Shown here in pieces: positions 7,590 to 15,876 of a DNA stretch of 36,705 nt. How positions within the stretch are numbered: the stretch's first letter is position 1; each line of letters starts with the position of its first letter. The notes below the pieces were generated by a model that made no database searches, was not told the DNA's origin, and saw only the letters and a program-made list of their open reading frames with translations. The stretch is taken from assembly GCA_009841235.1 (NCBI GenBank), contig VXMH01000079.1, forward strand, positions 1 to 36,705, written 5' to 3'. The position numbers were made by a program, and so were the translations under genes. The DNA comes from Caldilineaceae bacterium SB0661_bin_32 (lineage in GTDB: Bacteria; Chloroflexota; Anaerolineae; Caldilineales; Caldilineaceae).

Positions 7590-8513
7590 TCAATAGTCCC
7601 AGGACTTGCGGCGGCGCTGGAGCTCGAAGAGGGTGGCGCTGAGCAGGATGACGAACATGGCGATGGAGACGGCGGCGCCATAGCCGAGGTTCAGCACTTC
7701 GAAGCCAAGCTGGTAGGTGTAGAGCGAGAGCGTGCGGGTGCTGTGGCCCGGCCCGGGCATGAGCTGGAAGGGCTCGAACATCTGCATGGTGCCGATGATG
7801 CTGGTTACGACCTGGTAGGCCATGGCGGGTTGGATCAGGGGCAGGGTGACCGCTGTGAAGCGTTTCCAGGCGCTGGCGCCGTCGAGCTGGGCGGCCTCGA
7901 GCAGGCTGTCGGGCACCTCGTTGATGGCGGCGAGCAGGACGATGGACGAGTTGCCGAGGAAGATCCAGACGACCATGAGTGTTATGCACCAGAGGGCCTG
8001 GTCGGGGCTCTTGGAAAAGGGTTGGGCCGGCAGGCCTACCGATTCGAGGATGGCGTTAAAAGCGCCGCCATTGGTGCGGTAAAGCCATTTCCAGAGCAGG
8101 ACGCTGACAACGCCGGGCATGATGACCGGCAGGTTGTAGATGGCGAGGAGCGTGTACTGGTAGACGGGGCGCAGGTGGCTGAGGGCGAGCGCGAGCAGAA
8201 GGGCAAGGCTGAGTGCGACGAAGATTTCGACGACTGAGAAGCGGACGGTATTCCAGAGCGCGTCCCAGAAGCCGGAGTCGCCAAGCAGTTTTTCGAAGTT
8301 GCGAGTGTTGACGAAAACCGGTTTCTGGATGTAGTCCCAATTGTTAAAGGAGAGCCAGATCGCGGTCCCAAATGGGATCACGAACATAATCAGGTAGAAC
8401 AGGCTCAGCGAAAAGGCGAAACCCATCCCCAGCCAGCTGTATTGAGAGAGCCAGGCGCGCGGGGACCGTACTGGTGCGGCGTCTGTTGGACTGGGCCCTG
8501 CAGTGACTGCCAT
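7590..8513 (-). CDS. carbohydrate ABC transporter permease, MalF type (system 2)
   Basis: A 307-residue CUT1 permease. A cytoplasmic N-terminus of about 30 residues precedes six predicted membrane segments. The EAA loop EAAQLDGASAWKRFTAVTLP begins at residue 206. The periplasmic-side segment WLYRTNGGAFNAILESVGLP matches the same region of the permease at 17033-17980 with few changes, showing that systems 2 and 3 are paralogous. It starts at the ATG at 8513, 87 bases downstream of its binding-protein gene. Channel partner: 6693-7577. No ATPase gene follows. Confidence 0.95.
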   Translation of the reverse strand: MAVTAGPSPTDAAPVRSPRAWLSQYSWLGMGFAFSLSLFYLIMFVIPFGTAIWLSFNNWDYIQKPVFVNTRNFEKLLGDSGFWDALWNTVRFSVVEIFVALSLALLLALALSHLRPVYQYTLLAIYNLPVIMPGVVSVLLWKWLYRTNGGAFNAILESVGLPAQPFSKSPDQALWCITLMVVWIFLGNSSIVLLAAINEVPDSLLEAAQLDGASAWKRFTAVTLPLIQPAMAYQVVTSIIGTMQMFEPFQLMPGPGHSTRTLSLYTYQLGFEVLNLGYGAAVSIAMFVILLSATLFELQRRRKSWDY

Positions 8514-8600
8514 GACTGCCTTCCCCCTCGGCGGTGCGGGAACGGTTCGGGCGGCCGGGCGGGACGGCCTGGAAGGACCGTCCCTGCCCGCCGCGAAGAA

Positions 8601-9956
8601 TCAGGCGTTGAGACGTTCGAGGGCCGTATCTTCCAAGCCCTGCATTTCGACGTCGATGTTTTCGACGGCCTCCTGGATGGAGATCTCGCCGGTAAGCGCT
8701 CTTTCGGCTTCGCGCCAGGCGGGTGCCGGGTTGGCGACGTGGTGGCCGGCGTAGCGGGCGTGGGGCCAGACGCCTAGGGCGCATTTCTTGGAGACGGCGC
8801 CGTACTTGGTGTCCTCGATGCGCGGGTCGGCGTAGACGGCAGGCGTCATGAGGCTGCCGGAGTAGAACTCCATCGCCTGCAGCTGCCCTTCTGTGCTCAT
8901 GATCATGTCGATGAACGCGATCGAGGCGTTCAGCTTGTCGGAGTCGTCGCGGAGGCGCCGCGAGAGGGCCCAGGAGCCGATGTGGCTGGGGCAGAGTATG
9001 CGTTCGACGGCGTCGGGGTGGCTGGGCATCGGCAGCGCTTCGAGGTTGAGCGGGAACTGGTTGGCGAGGACGCTGTAGGTCCAGGAGCCCATGCCTTCCA
9101 TGGAGAGGATGCCGTTGGCCATGTCCTGCCAGACGTTGTCGATGAAGTCCCAGTCGAAGAGGCGGTGTTCGTAGATGATGTCGTGCATGAACTGGAAGGC
9201 GGCAATGCCTGCTTCGCTGTTGTAGGTGAAGGTGGCGGTCTCGACGTCGTAGGGTGCGCCGCCGAGCTGGTGCATGAGCGTCTGGGGGAAGAGGCCCAGC
9301 ATGCCGGTGAGGGTCCAGGCGGCATGGGTCATGTTGCCGTCGTCGTCGATCTGGCGGACCTTGAGGCAGTCTTCGATGACGGCGCCAAGGTCGCTCCACT
9401 GGGTCCAGTCGCCGCCGGCTTCGGAGAAGTGGTCGGTATTAAGGACGAGGACACAGTCGGAGAGGCCGGAGATGTAAGGGTAGTAGTAGGCCTTGCCTTC
9501 GGGTGCGTTGACTGCGGTGAAGGCGGCGGGGAAGAAGCGTTCCTCGAGGGCGTTGCGCCCGCCGGCGAGGTCGGTGATTTCGAGGAAGACCTGGGAAACG
9601 TCGGTGGCGACGACCCAGTCGGTGTAGTGATAGTTGATGTCGCCCTCATTGCCGGCTGCGATGGAGGGAAGGAGTTTGGCGAGCAGGTCGCCGTAGCCGA
9701 TGGGCTGTGTGTTGACGGTGACGCCGGGTTCGACCTCGGCGAAGGCCTCGGTTGCCCAGGCGAGGATGCGGTTCATGCCGTCCCAGTCCTGGTGCCAGAC
9801 GGTGATTTCGGCTTCAAGCTGATCGGGCATGTCGTCGGCCATATCGCCGCCGGTCATGTCGCCGGCGACGGGCGCGCAGGCGGCCAGCACGGCGCCGGCT
9901 GTTGCGGCTGACGAGATTTGCAAGAAGCTGCGTCGACTCATTCTGTTCTGCTGCAT
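8601..9956 (-). CDS. extracellular sugar-binding lipoprotein (system 2)
   Basis: A 451-residue solute-binding protein. The signal has RR at 8-9 in SRRSFLQIS, a hydrophobic core and a lipobox LAAC ending at C27, then a Met/Asp/Gly-rich linker. The mature protein opens with ITVWHQDWDGMNRILAW and continues with PIGYGDLLAKLLPSIAAG and YTDWVVATDVSQVFLEITD. The same three blocks occur in SBP3 (18056-19396), so the two are paralogues. The start is the ATG at 9956; an ATG five codons later (MSRRSF) is also possible. It supplies ligand to the permeases directly downstream. Ligand unknown; the conserved tryptophans and tyrosines suit sugar stacking. Confidence 0.95.
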   Translation of the reverse strand: MQQNRMSRRSFLQISSAATAGAVLAACAPVAGDMTGGDMADDMPDQLEAEITVWHQDWDGMNRILAWATEAFAEVEPGVTVNTQPIGYGDLLAKLLPSIAAGNEGDINYHYTDWVVATDVSQVFLEITDLAGGRNALEERFFPAAFTAVNAPEGKAYYYPYISGLSDCVLVLNTDHFSEAGGDWTQWSDLGAVIEDCLKVRQIDDDGNMTHAAWTLTGMLGLFPQTLMHQLGGAPYDVETATFTYNSEAGIAAFQFMHDIIYEHRLFDWDFIDNVWQDMANGILSMEGMGSWTYSVLANQFPLNLEALPMPSHPDAVERILCPSHIGSWALSRRLRDDSDKLNASIAFIDMIMSTEGQLQAMEFYSGSLMTPAVYADPRIEDTKYGAVSKKCALGVWPHARYAGHHVANPAPAWREAERALTGEISIQEAVENIDVEMQGLEDTALERLNA

Positions 9957-10026
9957 CGTTCAGTTCCCTTCCGCCCTACTGGGCATCGATGAGTAAACTG
10001 TTGCGGGTTTCCAGCTTTCAAGGATT

Positions 10027-10037
10027 GTTTCGGAAAC
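10027..10037. promoter_or_regulatory. short palindrome GTTTCGGAAAC upstream of SBP2
   Basis: An 11-base odd palindrome, GTTTC-G-GAAAC, lies 71-81 bases upstream of the SBP2 start codon. Related sequences are TTTCGGAAA at 12643-12651, upstream of the Gfo3 operon, and TTTCGTGGAAA at 19445-19455 in the SBP3 leader. Three related sites ahead of sugar genes could be regulator binding sites, but they are short and vary. Confidence 0.25.
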
Positions 10038-10103
10038 GCAATCATTCTATATAGACAGGCAGCAGTTCGGACTGCACTGCAGCCTGGTCCGCCGAGTTGG
10101 GAG

Positions 10104-11123
10104 CTAGTAGAACCACTCCACCTTCTCTGACCGGCCCGTCTGCGCCGAGATCAGGCCGGCTTCACAGACGGCGACGTTGTTGGCGCCGGCTTTGGAGGTA
10201 ATGGGGTTTTCGGCCTTGCCCTCGAGCAGGTCGAGGAAGGCGACGACCGAACCGGCCCAGCCGTGGCCTCCCACCACATTACCGGTAGAAGTATCCTCCA
10301 ACTCTATGGGCTCCTCGTCGCGGCGGTACAGGCTGCCCTCCTTCAGAGTGCCGGTGAGCCCGTAGCTTTCGAAAAAGCCATGCCAGGTGGGGCCGGAGCA
10401 GCCGCTGGTCACGTGACATTTGCCGAGGACGCCGTTGGCGAAGCGCATGATCAGTATGTAGCAGTCCTCGCTGGGGAACTCGGAGACGCAGCGCGCGCTG
10501 CTGTACATCGAGACCTCTTCGACCGGCGAATCGACCGCCCACAGCATCAGGTCGATAGGGTGAATGCCGCCGCCGAGGAGGATGTTCTGCGGGTTCTCGG
10601 CGTCAATGCGCCACGGCGTATGATTTCTGCCGTGGGGCCAGTACCAGGCGGTCATGTCGTGGATGTAGTCGCCCTGGATGAAGAAGGGTTCGCCGATCTC
10701 GCCCGCCTTGGTCGCCAGCACCATCTCGCGCCAGGGGTAGACGTAGCGCATGGTCTGGTCGGTCATGACGTGGAGTCCGGTGCGCTCTTCGACTTCGATC
10801 ATGCGGCGGGCGTCGGCGACGCTGGTGGCGAACGGTTTCTCGACGAGCGCGTGGCAGCCGTGTTCGAGGGCCGCGATGGTCTGCTCGGCGTGCAGATGGT
10901 CGGGCCCGGCCACAACGACTACGTCCGGGTCTGTTTCGTCGAGCAGCTTCTCGTAGTTGGTGCTGGCCGCTGCATCCGGGTACTTGTCGAGGGCTTCTTC
11001 GAGCTGCGCGCCCACGGGATCGAAGAGGCCGACGATCTCGCCGCGGCCGTCTGTGGTGGCGACGTGGGCGCAGTGGAGTCCGGCTCCTCCTGAGCCGCAG
11101 ATTAGGAATTTCACTGGCGGCAT
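10104..11123 (-). CDS. Gfo/Idh/MocA family oxidoreductase (copy 2)
   Basis: A 339-residue NAD(P)-dependent dehydrogenase. It has a glycine-rich dinucleotide loop CGSGGAGLHCAH near residues 9-20, the canonical EKP catalytic motif at 95-97 with K96, and GGGIHPIDLMLWA as the conserved His/Asp segment. It is more distant from copies 1 and 3, which have TKP instead of EKP, so it probably acts on a different substrate. The start is the ATG at 11123 (MPPVKFLICG). It lies between Gfo3 (stop at 11281) and SBP2 (start at 9956), all on the minus strand, and is probably co-transcribed with system 2. The substrate may be the imported sugar or a derivative. Confidence 0.94.
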   Translation of the reverse strand: MPPVKFLICGSGGAGLHCAHVATTDGRGEIVGLFDPVGAQLEEALDKYPDAAASTNYEKLLDETDPDVVVVAGPDHLHAEQTIAALEHGCHALVEKPFATSVADARRMIEVEERTGLHVMTDQTMRYVYPWREMVLATKAGEIGEPFFIQGDYIHDMTAWYWPHGRNHTPWRIDAENPQNILLGGGIHPIDLMLWAVDSPVEEVSMYSSARCVSEFPSEDCYILIMRFANGVLGKCHVTSGCSGPTWHGFFESYGLTGTLKEGSLYRRDEEPIELEDTSTGNVVGGHGWAGSVVAFLDLLEGKAENPITSKAGANNVAVCEAGLISAQTGRSEKVEWFY

Positions 11124-11280
11124 CCTGTCTCTTCCTCCGAACTATGTTGGGCGATGCGATTGGTCATGCGATTGTCCACGGAGCACACTTTTCTCTATCC
11201 GCGAAGGTCGCGAAGAACATTTTTTGTCCGCGGAGAACACCTTTCTCTTTCCGCTGAGGGCTGCACAGTCACTGTTCAAG

Positions 11281-12339
11281 TCAGAAATCGTTGAAGACGT
11301 CGACGGCGTTGCCGGTGCGGATCGATTCCCAGGCGGCGACGCCGGCGGCCACCGATTTGGCGCCGTCGAGGACGCCGGGGGACGGGTCCTTGTCGTTGTC
11401 GAGGCAGTCCTGGAAGTGACGCATGTAGCGGATGACGGTGGCGCCGTGTCCGTAGGCGCTGAGATCGGTCTCGGCGTCGTAGGGCGTCGTCTCAACCTCC
11501 TCGATCTTTTCGTCGAGAACGACGCGGATTTCGCCGGGCTCGTTGTCGGTGTACTCGCCCTGGAGGCTGCCCTTGGTGCCGTAAACGCCGTACTGCATCA
11601 TCGGCAGAGGGGGATGGACGATGCCGTAGAGGCCGGAGACGCGGCCGATTACGCCGGAGGTGAATTCGGCGTTGATGAAAAAGTTGTCCTGGATGGGGTA
11701 GTCGGGGGTGAGGCCGCCCTTGTTGGCGACGGCGTGGACCCGCTTTATGTCGCCGCCGAAGGCGCGGATGATGTCGATGCTGTGCACGCAGCCGCCGAAC
11801 ATGAAGTCCTGCGGCATGGTCAGTCGCCAGGGCGTGAAGTCGTAAATGGGCCGCATGTCGTGCAGGTAGAAGCTTTCGAGAGCGATCAAGTCGCCTAGCT
11901 GGCCGTCGTCGTAGATCTTTTTGGCGGCGAGGAACTGGCGGTCGAAGCGCATGGTCTGGCCGACGAGAAACTTGGCGCTGGTCTCGCGCACGAGGTCGAC
12001 CAGTTTCCTGGCGTCCTCCAGGGTGGTGACCATCGGCTTGGTGCACATGACGTGCTTGCCGTTTTCGAGGGCGCCGATACAGGACTCGGCGTGGAGGGCG
12101 TCGGGCGAGTAGACGCAGACAACGTCGACGTCGGCGCGGCCGACAATGTCGCGGTAGTCTGTGCTCCAAAAGGGGATATTGAACTGGCGGGCGGCCTGCT
12201 CGAGCACGTCGGGGCGGCGGGCGCAGGCGGCGGTGATGGTGTAGCGCAGGTCCGGCTTGTCCTCGAGCATGGTCATGGTTGAGGCCATGTTGGCGGGCCC
12301 CATGCCGATGATGCCGAGGCGGATGGGAGAATCGCTCAT
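11281..12339 (-). CDS. Gfo/Idh/MocA family oxidoreductase (copy 3)
   Basis: A 352-residue NAD(P)-dependent dehydrogenase. The dinucleotide loop is LGIIGMGPANMAS from about residue 8; TKP is at 100-102; GGCVHSIDIIRAFGGD holds the conserved His and Asp. The start is the ATG at 12339 with a strong AAGGAGG about 9 bases upstream, making this the first gene of the long minus-strand run that includes importer system 2. It pairs with copy 1 (5604-6617): both have VYSPD or IYSPD, CTKPM and a WESIRTG ending. The two could catalyse the same step or act on related sugars. Confidence 0.95.
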   Translation of the reverse strand: MSDSPIRLGIIGMGPANMASTMTMLEDKPDLRYTITAACARRPDVLEQAARQFNIPFWSTDYRDIVGRADVDVVCVYSPDALHAESCIGALENGKHVMCTKPMVTTLEDARKLVDLVRETSAKFLVGQTMRFDRQFLAAKKIYDDGQLGDLIALESFYLHDMRPIYDFTPWRLTMPQDFMFGGCVHSIDIIRAFGGDIKRVHAVANKGGLTPDYPIQDNFFINAEFTSGVIGRVSGLYGIVHPPLPMMQYGVYGTKGSLQGEYTDNEPGEIRVVLDEKIEEVETTPYDAETDLSAYGHGATVIRYMRHFQDCLDNDKDPSPGVLDGAKSVAAGVAAWESIRTGNAVDVFNDF

Positions 12340-12824
12340 CTGTTACGCCTCCTTACAGGGAGAGGCCGCACGGCAGTTGTGTGTGCGGCGTATGTACTGA
12401 ACGAAGTTCGCAACTCTTCTCCTGGCCGATGTATGACATAGCAAAAGATCTGACTGCAAAGATCGGCATTTTAGTAGTGCGGGCTGCAATCTATCTGATG
12501 TGAAGTGGGCAGAGGAGAAGTTTGTCGAAAACGGCCCGCGACCGATTCCATTGCCGAAATGTGCTCATGACAGTTGAGCGGGCGCCGTCTGAGTGGGACC
12601 GGTGGGCCTTGCGGCGAGCCATTCCGATACTAACGGGTCTGGTTTCGGAAAAGAATAGTGGAAAGCGGGGCAACTGTCAAGCAGGAGAAAAAGGGTCTTG
12701 CGACGCTGCCGGGGGCGGGGTACAGGGGAAAGCCGTTCTGCCTGATCTTCACGAGTTGACGGGGTAGCGAAAGGCGTCGTACGTGTCGTCGCTGCCTTGT
12801 GACACCTTTCCTCTCAACCCCAAC
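12340..12824. other. non-coding region upstream of the Gfo3 operon
   Basis: There is no convincing gene here. It must hold the minus-strand promoter of the Gfo3/Gfo2/SBP2 run and the 3' end of the HNH transcript. On the plus strand there is a direct repeat, GCAAAAGATC (12441-12450) and GCAAAGATC (12456-12464), spaced 15 bases apart, which could be an operator. TTTCGGAAA lies at 12643-12651. A 60-codon open frame at 12491-12673 has atypical composition and no homology signal that I recognise. Confidence 0.5.
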
Positions 12825-13697
12825 CTACTCACACACGACTCCATCACCGTCCGAATCCCGCATATACGGATACGCCGGATGATCGCTGCGCACGGGGGCG
12901 ATACCGTGCCGGCGGGCTTCCGCGCACGTGATGCGGCCGTTGTTGTCGTCGTCGTACAGTTCCAGCGGGTCGCCTTCTGCTTGGCGGTCCGCCTCCTGGT
13001 CGTCTTCTGCGACCGGGGTGGGCGATTCTTCGGCGGGCGCGATGATCTGCATGGCGAACGAAGGGCAACCGTTGAGAACGGCGAGGGCGGCTTCGGCTTC
13101 GCGGGGGTCCATGGAGAGGCCGTAGCGGCGCTTGACCGCGACGACGCGGTTGACGAACCAGCACTGGTTCAAGTCCGGCAGCCATTCGGCGACGTCCTTG
13201 GCCACCTTCTGATCGCGATTCAGTCTGGGCGAGGCGAAGGTCAGGTTGAGGGGATCGCTGGCGAAGGCGAGGCGGGTGAAGATGTCGGCCGCGCACAGGC
13301 CGCTGTCGTGGGCTTCGCTGCGCGCGACGATATGCTCGATGTCGACTTCGTCGGCCCAACTGAAGGTCTCTCCGGTGTAGGGGCTGTAGAAGCTGCCTCC
13401 AGTCTCCGCTACAATCTGCGCTTCGAGGCTCTGTGGATAGCGGTAGTCGTCGGACTCGTAGGGCGTGCAGCGGTTTTCCGCCTGGATGGGGATGCCGGCC
13501 AGCCAGTTTCTGGCCGCGGCCGCGGCTTCGAGCGCGGCCAGCCGTTGGGTCAGCTCGTCCTGTCCTGTAAAGAGGAGGTTGATGCGCTCGGCCAGCTCCT
13601 CAAGAGTGAGCGCGCCCTGGGCCCGGAGGCGGGACGCGCCGAGAACGATCGCGATGACAAACGCGGCTACGAATACGACGGTTATCTTGCGTCTCAT
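12825..13697 (-). CDS. secreted HNH-nuclease-like protein with C-terminal Excalibur domain
   Basis: A 290-residue protein. Residues 5-26 form a signal peptide or N-terminal anchor (VVFVAAFVIAIVLGASRLRA), then a short predicted coiled coil at about 29-63. Residues 118-185 resemble the DUF1524/GmrSD-type HNH fold: DIEHIVARSEAH (H122), then DPLNLTFASPRLNRDQK with N160-R161 and K164. The C-terminus, residues about 237-290, is an Excalibur calcium-binding domain: YDDDNNGRITCAEARRHG, then DSDGDGVVCE at the very end. Cysteines in ITCAEA and VVCE could form the usual disulfide. It is probably an exported nuclease acting on extracellular DNA, used in nutrition, defence or DNA uptake. It stands alone on the minus strand. 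The fold calls are from motif recognition. Confidence 0.85.
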   Translation of the reverse strand: MRRKITVVFVAAFVIAIVLGASRLRAQGALTLEELAERINLLFTGQDELTQRLAALEAAAAARNWLAGIPIQAENRCTPYESDDYRYPQSLEAQIVAETGGSFYSPYTGETFSWADEVDIEHIVARSEAHDSGLCAADIFTRLAFASDPLNLTFASPRLNRDQKVAKDVAEWLPDLNQCWFVNRVVAVKRRYGLSMDPREAEAALAVLNGCPSFAMQIIAPAEESPTPVAEDDQEADRQAEGDPLELYDDDNNGRITCAEARRHGIAPVRSDHPAYPYMRDSDGDGVVCE

Positions 13698-14119
13698 GCT
13701 CTCCCCCCTGGGCGGCGAGCAGGCTGCCTTGCCTTGCTTCCGCTCCTTGCTGACGGCGGCGCCGGTCAGATTAACCGGATTCGGTCACATCCTGTCAATT
13801 TCGGCCAGGCCGGGCCGTAGCGGCTGTGGCAGGGCGCGCCGTACTTGGACAGGATGGTAATGACCATGTTCGCGCTATCCTTCATGCCGGGATCTATCGC
13901 TGCCGCCAGTAGATTGGCAAGCGTCTACAAGGGGGGAGTCTACAAGGGGATCAGCGCCAGGGCGTCTGCCAAGGGGTGCCCCGCATTTCTGAAACAATCA
14001 AATAAGAGGACGAGAGTCTCGGTCGAAACTATCGGGGGTTACAGGTGTTTTTCATAGTGAAGACACTTGTGCCTCCTGTGCTTTGCGAAAAGGAGAGGAG
14101 GGGGAGGAGTTACGAACCT
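13698..14119. other. non-coding spacer between HNH gene and small membrane proteins
   Basis: I see no gene here. The HNH gene leaves leftwards and the small ORF leaves rightwards, so both promoters should lie in this stretch. It contains an exact 12-base direct repeat, GTCTACAAGGGG, at 13923-13934 and 13938-13949. It ends in the purine-rich AGGAGGGGGAGGAG (about 14095-14108), the ribosome binding site of the next gene. Confidence 0.45.
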
Positions 14120-14362
14120 GTGGAGGAAAAGAAAGTCTTAATTCAGGGTGCGGTGGGCATAGTGGCGTTAATCGCGCTCATACTTTTCGTTGAGTGGATG
14201 ACTGTCGCGGAAGAATTCACGTGGCTTCCGTTACTCTACGAATTCCCTATAGAAGCCGTTATCGTCTTGGCGTCCGTTGCGGCGTTCCTCGGCTGGTTGA
14301 CAAGAGCATTGCAGAAGCGGCTCATCGACCCCATCATCAGATGGTTCGGTAAAGGGACGTGA
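14120..14362 (+). CDS. small two-segment membrane protein, function unknown
   Basis: I do not recognise the family. From the GTG at 14120 it encodes 80 residues with two hydrophobic segments: LIQGAVGIVALIALILFVEW (about 6-25) and IEAVIVLASVAAFLGWL (about 44-60). A basic tail follows (RALQKRLIDPIIRWFGKG). The GTG is preferred to the ATG at 14045 because a strong AGGAGGGGGAGGAG tract lies just upstream of it and the longer N-terminus is not membrane-like. The IEA-IV-L pattern of its second segment recurs in the protein at 14987-15262, suggesting a small paralogous group. Confidence 0.6.
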   Translation: MEEKKVLIQGAVGIVALIALILFVEWMTVAEEFTWLPLLYEFPIEAVIVLASVAAFLGWLTRALQKRLIDPIIRWFGKGT

Positions 14363-14678
14363 CTACTCTGCGGTATCGCGTCCGTCAGTCGTGAAGCTAT
14401 CGTGTTAAAAAAACTGTGGCTCGACTGCAAGTTCATATACGCTTACCTCTATGTAAGGCTTTCTTATTGGCTCGCGTCCATCAGGTGGGATTCTTAAAGA
14501 AGAACCGCACGCGCCCGAAGGTTACATTCCAGAGCGGGTCAAATATAAAGCCAAAATGGCGCAGCTTTTCTGTGTACTCAGGTCCCAGATTCTTTACGGC
14601 CAAGCCCACTTGAAGGCAGTATGGCAATAGTGGTCTCTCAAGTCCTTTCTGGCGGCCAGGTAAGAATGGGTTGAGTCG
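14363..14678. other. spacer with one doubtful micro-ORF
   Basis: This lies between two convergent small membrane protein genes. Apart from a possible 31-codon ORF at 14402-14497 (listed separately) I see no gene, no terminator with a U-tract and no obvious repeat. It is less GC-rich than the flanking importer genes. Confidence 0.4.
14402..14497 (+). CDS. possible 31-residue hydrophobic peptide
   Basis: A GTG-started frame encodes VLKKLWLDCKFIYAYLYVRL followed by SYWLASIRWDS. It has a basic start and an aromatic-rich hydrophobic middle, in the style of the neighbouring small membrane proteins. No good ribosome binding site precedes it, and a frame this short can occur by chance. Confidence 0.2.
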   Translation: MLKKLWLDCKFIYAYLYVRLSYWLASIRWDS

Positions 14679-14840
14679 TCAAGGTTGATCTTCGCGGAAC
14701 AGGAGTTGCTTGAGTTTTCTCCACAGGTGTTTTCTGCGTCTCCACGGAGTGCTCGTGCTGATCAGCCACCAGAAGATCAGGATGGGGGGGATCAGCGCTA
14801 TGAATTCGGCGTATTCCAGGAGTTCCGGGAAGTAGAGCAT
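14679..14840 (-). CDS. small single-span membrane protein, function unknown
   Basis: A 53-residue frame from the ATG at 14840: a short acidic N-terminus (MLYFPELLEYAEF), one hydrophobic segment IALIPPILIFWWLI, then a strongly basic tail containing PWRRRKHLWRKLKQLLF. The LIPxxLxFWW core also occurs in the protein at 14987-15262 (LIPFALAFWW), which argues that both are real and related. There is no clear ribosome binding site; the frame is open further upstream to 14993, but that part is not membrane-like. It is on the opposite strand from its relatives. Function unknown. Confidence 0.5.
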   Translation of the reverse strand: MLYFPELLEYAEFIALIPPILIFWWLISTSTPWRRRKHLWRKLKQLLFREDQP

Positions 14841-14986
14841 GATGGCGGGACATGACGGGTTGGTGAACTGAATTTTACCACGAGCTGGTTTGAGCTGGCG
14901 CTTTCGTGAAATCGAGTCTTTTTTGGGCAGTCCCGTTTTGCCGCCGCGGCCGGAAATCAAGCGAGGCTGGATCACAGGAGGGACCC

Positions 14987-15262
14987 ATGTCAACTGGCCT
15001 CTATCTCACTGAGGGCATCCTCAACGGCGATATCGAAGCCATAGTTATCGTCTTGATCCCCTTCGCGCTTGCGTTCTGGTGGTTTATGCGCGCCCACATA
15101 CTCCCTGCCAGACAGTGGAAGCCCCCCTCAGGGCCGAAAGAGCGCACCTACTTCTACCGGAAGAAGAAGGTCACGGCGCAGCCAATACGTCCCGCAAGAT
15201 CAGGCCGGCGCAAACGGGGTGAAGAAGCAGGCACTGGCGGGAAGCCCGATGCGTCGCGCTAG
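14987..15262 (+). CDS. small single-span membrane protein with basic tail
   Basis: A 91-residue protein from the ATG at 14987, which has AGGAGGG at a good distance; this decides the start against the upstream ATG at 14906. The N-terminus, MSTGLYLTEGILNGD, is followed by one hydrophobic segment (IEAIVIVLIPFALAFWWFM, about 16-34) and about 55 residues rich in Lys, Arg and Pro, containing TYFYRKKKV and RSGRRKRGE. By charge the tail should be cytoplasmic. Its LIPFALAFWW core matches LIPPILIFWW in the protein at 14679-14840. I do not recognise a family. Confidence 0.6.
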   Translation: MSTGLYLTEGILNGDIEAIVIVLIPFALAFWWFMRAHILPARQWKPPSGPKERTYFYRKKKVTAQPIRPARSGRRKRGEEAGTGGKPDASR

Positions 15263-15333
15263 TGCCCGGCTGCCGGAAGACAAGCGGCCGGCACGTGCAG
15301 GAAGGCGGCTGCATTGCGCAGGGAGCTTCTCTT

Positions 15334-15462
15334 ATGGCCTCGTCGAATGGAGATGACAAAAAGCGTCGCAAGCTGACAGTTGGCGATTGGCTTACCTACA
15401 TCATTGGTACGCTGTTCTTTCTATTCGTATTCTACATGCTCACAGCAAGATGGCATGGGTAG
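15334..15462 (+). CDS. 42-residue single-span membrane peptide
   Basis: From the ATG at 15334 with GGGAGC upstream, this encodes MASSNGDDKKRRKLTVGDW and then a hydrophobic segment LTYIIGTLFFLFVFYMLTA ending in RWHG. Basic residues before the segment predict a cytoplasmic N-terminus. It follows the previous small membrane protein by 71 bases on the same strand. It is too short for a family assignment; the charge and hydrophobicity pattern is the main reason to keep it. Confidence 0.5.
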   Translation: MASSNGDDKKRRKLTVGDWLTYIIGTLFFLFVFYMLTARWHG

Positions 15463-15712
15463 AAGCGAAGGGCTGCGGTGCTTGCTTCAGACGGGCACCT
15501 GGAAGTGACCAAGGGGCAAAGCTTTGCGTGCGGAACCTGGGAGTCTGCCATTTGGCGCTGTCGATTCCCGACCACGGTGCTGGCACTAAACGTGTCTGGT
15601 GGCTTCCTCCATTGCCCACCTTAGCTCGCTGTCCGGTTTTTGTGCCCAACTCAAACCACATGACCTGGAACGATTCAATCCAGCGCAGTTCAAAGTTAGA
15701 GAAAGGCTATCG

Positions 15713-15735
15713 GGGGCGCCTGCAACGGGCGCCCC
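15713..15735. repeat. GC-rich hairpin GGGGCGCC / GGCGCCCC
   Basis: An 8-base perfect inverted repeat pairs GGGGCGCC (15713-15720) with GGCGCCCC (15728-15735) across a 7-base loop. There is no U-tract after it. It resembles short palindromic repeats scattered in the intergenic DNA of some large bacterial genomes rather than a terminator. Confidence 0.5.
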
Positions 15736-15876
15736 TTACGATTGGAAAACCACATGATCTGTGCTCCGAACATTCATCGTCTCAGGTCTGTTTGGCTGGA
15801 TGTGTCTGATTACTCCAGCGCCGCTGCGCATTTGTTTCGATTGTGACGCAGGGGGGGCTTCGGCAGTGTGGAAGGC

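Noticed and set aside
7344..8237. A 297-codon plus-strand frame opposite the system 2 permeases
   Set aside because: It is a shadow of two real permease genes; its composition is Gly/Glu/Asp-rich and repetitive, with no recognisable domain.
8344..9399. A 351-codon minus-strand frame in SBP2
   Set aside because: It is extremely rich in Arg/Pro/His, typical of an out-of-frame reading of GC-rich DNA, and overlaps SBP2.
12491..12673. A 60-codon minus-strand frame upstream of the Gfo3 operon
   Set aside because: No ribosome binding site, no family motif, and it lies in what should be a control region.
15713..15735. The GC-rich hairpin as a rho-independent terminator
   Set aside because: There is no U-tract on either side and no gene end within a reasonable distance.
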